Assembly (NCBI GenBank): GCA_963653155.1
Contig: CAVJWR010000048.1
Span: 1-23,673 of the forward strand
Length of the DNA stretch: 23,673 bases
From: UBA1731 sp963653155
Lineage (GTDB): Bacteria; Verrucomicrobiota; Kiritimatiellia; RFP12; UBA1067
Reading direction: 5' to 3'
Shown: positions 22,832-23,673 of the stretch, piece by piece
How the letters are laid out: every line of letters begins with the position of its first letter
How positions within the stretch are numbered: the stretch's first letter is position 1
Made by a program: the position numbers and the translations under genes
Notes under the pieces: generated by a model
What the model was told of the DNA's origin: nothing
Database searches by the model: none
Seen by the model: only the letters and a program-made list of their open reading frames with translations

Positions 22832-23673
22832 TTACGCATTAAACTTCTCGCGGTTGATCCAAAGGCCCAAAGCCGGATTGGGGATGAAGTACACCTCCTC
22901 GCCGTCAACCATGTTGTATCCGTACTTTAGCTTCGCCGGGTCGTATTTTCTCACCATCTCATCGTAGTCTGCCGACTTGAACCCCACGCTCTCAATCTCT
23001 TCCCGCGTGATGTTCTTCACGCAGTACGTAATAGTGAAGCGTCCATCGGAAGATCCGTGGATCAGGTGCGCAGCCGCGCCCATGTTCGAGCGAAGGTCGT
23101 CTGCCTCCGGGCTCTTGAACACCTCAAGCGTGTGCAGACGCCCTTTGTATCCGTACTTACGGATGAGGCCGTCAACAGTCTTGTCCTCGCCGAACTGGTG
23201 GACTTCGGGCGCAAGTATGATGAGTTCGCCGCCGTCGGCCATCGCCATGCGCGTGCGGTAGATGGACTTGTTTCCGAGCCAAGTCGTCTTGAATTCGCTG
23301 CCGTCAAGATATACGACGCACTTCTTGATGCCATGCTCAACGTAGTCGATGTTCTTCTGCTGGGCGAGCTTTACCGCCTCGGTGAGACAGTTGCGCCCTT
23401 CGCCGATGAAGATACCGTGGGAATGTATCTTGCCGCCAGGCGCGGTGTTTACGGTCAGCACCCAAAGGATCGGACGTTTCGCGAGGAAATGCTCAAACGC
23501 ATAGTCGAAGAGACGGCGAACGGGCGTGTGGTCGCGTCCCATGGCCTTCTCCATCCCGCATACGGCCCCGATCATGTGCGACTTGTTGATCATGTCCGCG
23601 CCGCCACACCCGACGAACAGGTTCTTCGCGTGGTTCGCCATGCCGATCACCTCGTGCGGGACGACCTGTCCGG
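22832..23673 (-). CDS. LarA-like (DUF2088) racemase/epimerase, 5' end outside the window
   Basis: The frame is open to the right edge (GQVVPHEVIGMANHAKNLFVGCGG follows the edge without a break), so only the C-terminal 280 residues or so of an expected 420-430 are present. The sequence belongs to the nickel-pincer lactate racemase (LarA) family, in the subgroup often labelled D-mannonate epimerase: GGADMINKSHMIGAV, TWLGNKSIYRTRMAMADGGELI, FGEDKTVDGLIRKYGYKG, AAHLIHGSSDGRFTITYC and FIPNPALGLW. The N-terminal domain with the cofactor-binding Lys and HxxxH is not visible. The LarB, LarC and LarE cofactor-making genes are not in the window. It may be the first gene of the ppiB-malic enzyme unit, or follow others beyond the edge. 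Confidence 0.8.
   Translation of the reverse strand, partial: GQVVPHEVIGMANHAKNLFVGCGGADMINKSHMIGAVCGMEKAMGRDHTPVRRLFDYAFEHFLAKRPILWVLTVNTAPGGKIHSHGIFIGEGRNCLTEAVKLAQQKNIDYVEHGIKKCVVYLDGSEFKTTWLGNKSIYRTRMAMADGGELIILAPEVHQFGEDKTVDGLIRKYGYKGRLHTLEVFKSPEADDLRSNMGAAAHLIHGSSDGRFTITYCVKNITREEIESVGFKSADYDEMVRKYDPAKLKYGYNMVDGEEVYFIPNPALGLWINREKFNA

Overview
The window looks like part of a draft or metagenome-derived chromosome from a GC-rich, Gram-negative anaerobe-like bacterium. KdsB (Kdo activation) and an ExbB/ExbD pair imply an outer membrane. A eukaryotic-type hexokinase, a galactose cluster laid out as in Bacteroides, a LarA-like racemase and tandem membrane acyltransferases resemble gut Verrucomicrobiota, Lentisphaerota or Kiritimatiellota; this placement is an inference from gene content. 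Two runs of N (9382-9391 and 12182-12323) mark scaffold gaps. All 23 genes I can support lie on the minus strand, so transcription runs from high to low coordinates.

Right to left, unit 1 (23673-19204) holds a LarA-like racemase cut by the window edge, cyclophilin PpiB, malic enzyme, a HAD phosphatase broken by a one-base frameshift, and an exported beta-lactamase-fold serine hydrolase. Spacings are 32, 1, 8 and 28 nt. Unit 2 (19167-15199) starts at a clear promoter and carries a TrmH-family RNA methyltransferase, LysA, KdsB, a small sigma-70-like factor and an unrecognised 105-residue protein whose start overlaps the sigma gene. Unit 3 (15178-9042) has its own promoter and encodes hexokinase, galactokinase, a sugar MFS transporter, galactose mutarotase, ExbB and ExbD: uptake, anomer conversion and phosphorylation of galactose or glucose, followed by an energy-transducing proton channel.

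Unit 4 (8949-6865) is a compact two-gene type II restriction-modification system: a C5-cytosine methyltransferase and a PD-(D/E)XK nuclease overlapping by 8 nt, with their own promoter and visibly more AT-rich sequence than the flanks, so probably acquired. Unit 5 (6785-6) starts at a strong extended -10 promoter and encodes a PIG-L deacetylase, IMP dehydrogenase, an ETF-QO-like flavoprotein with a two-cluster ferredoxin tail, and two unrelated integral-membrane acyltransferases (NagX-like and acyltransferase-3).

No tRNA, rRNA, CRISPR array or insertion sequence was seen, and no gene-free stretch exceeds 300 bases; the longest, 6637-6864, holds the unit 5 promoter and leader. The observations most worth following up are the sigma factor with its translationally coupled non-membrane partner, the flavoprotein-ferredoxin architecture, an intergenic hairpin whose G-U pairs favour a minus-strand RNA, swapped residues in the galactokinase signature, and the promoters, most of which share an 18-nt spacer and a TG-extended -10.
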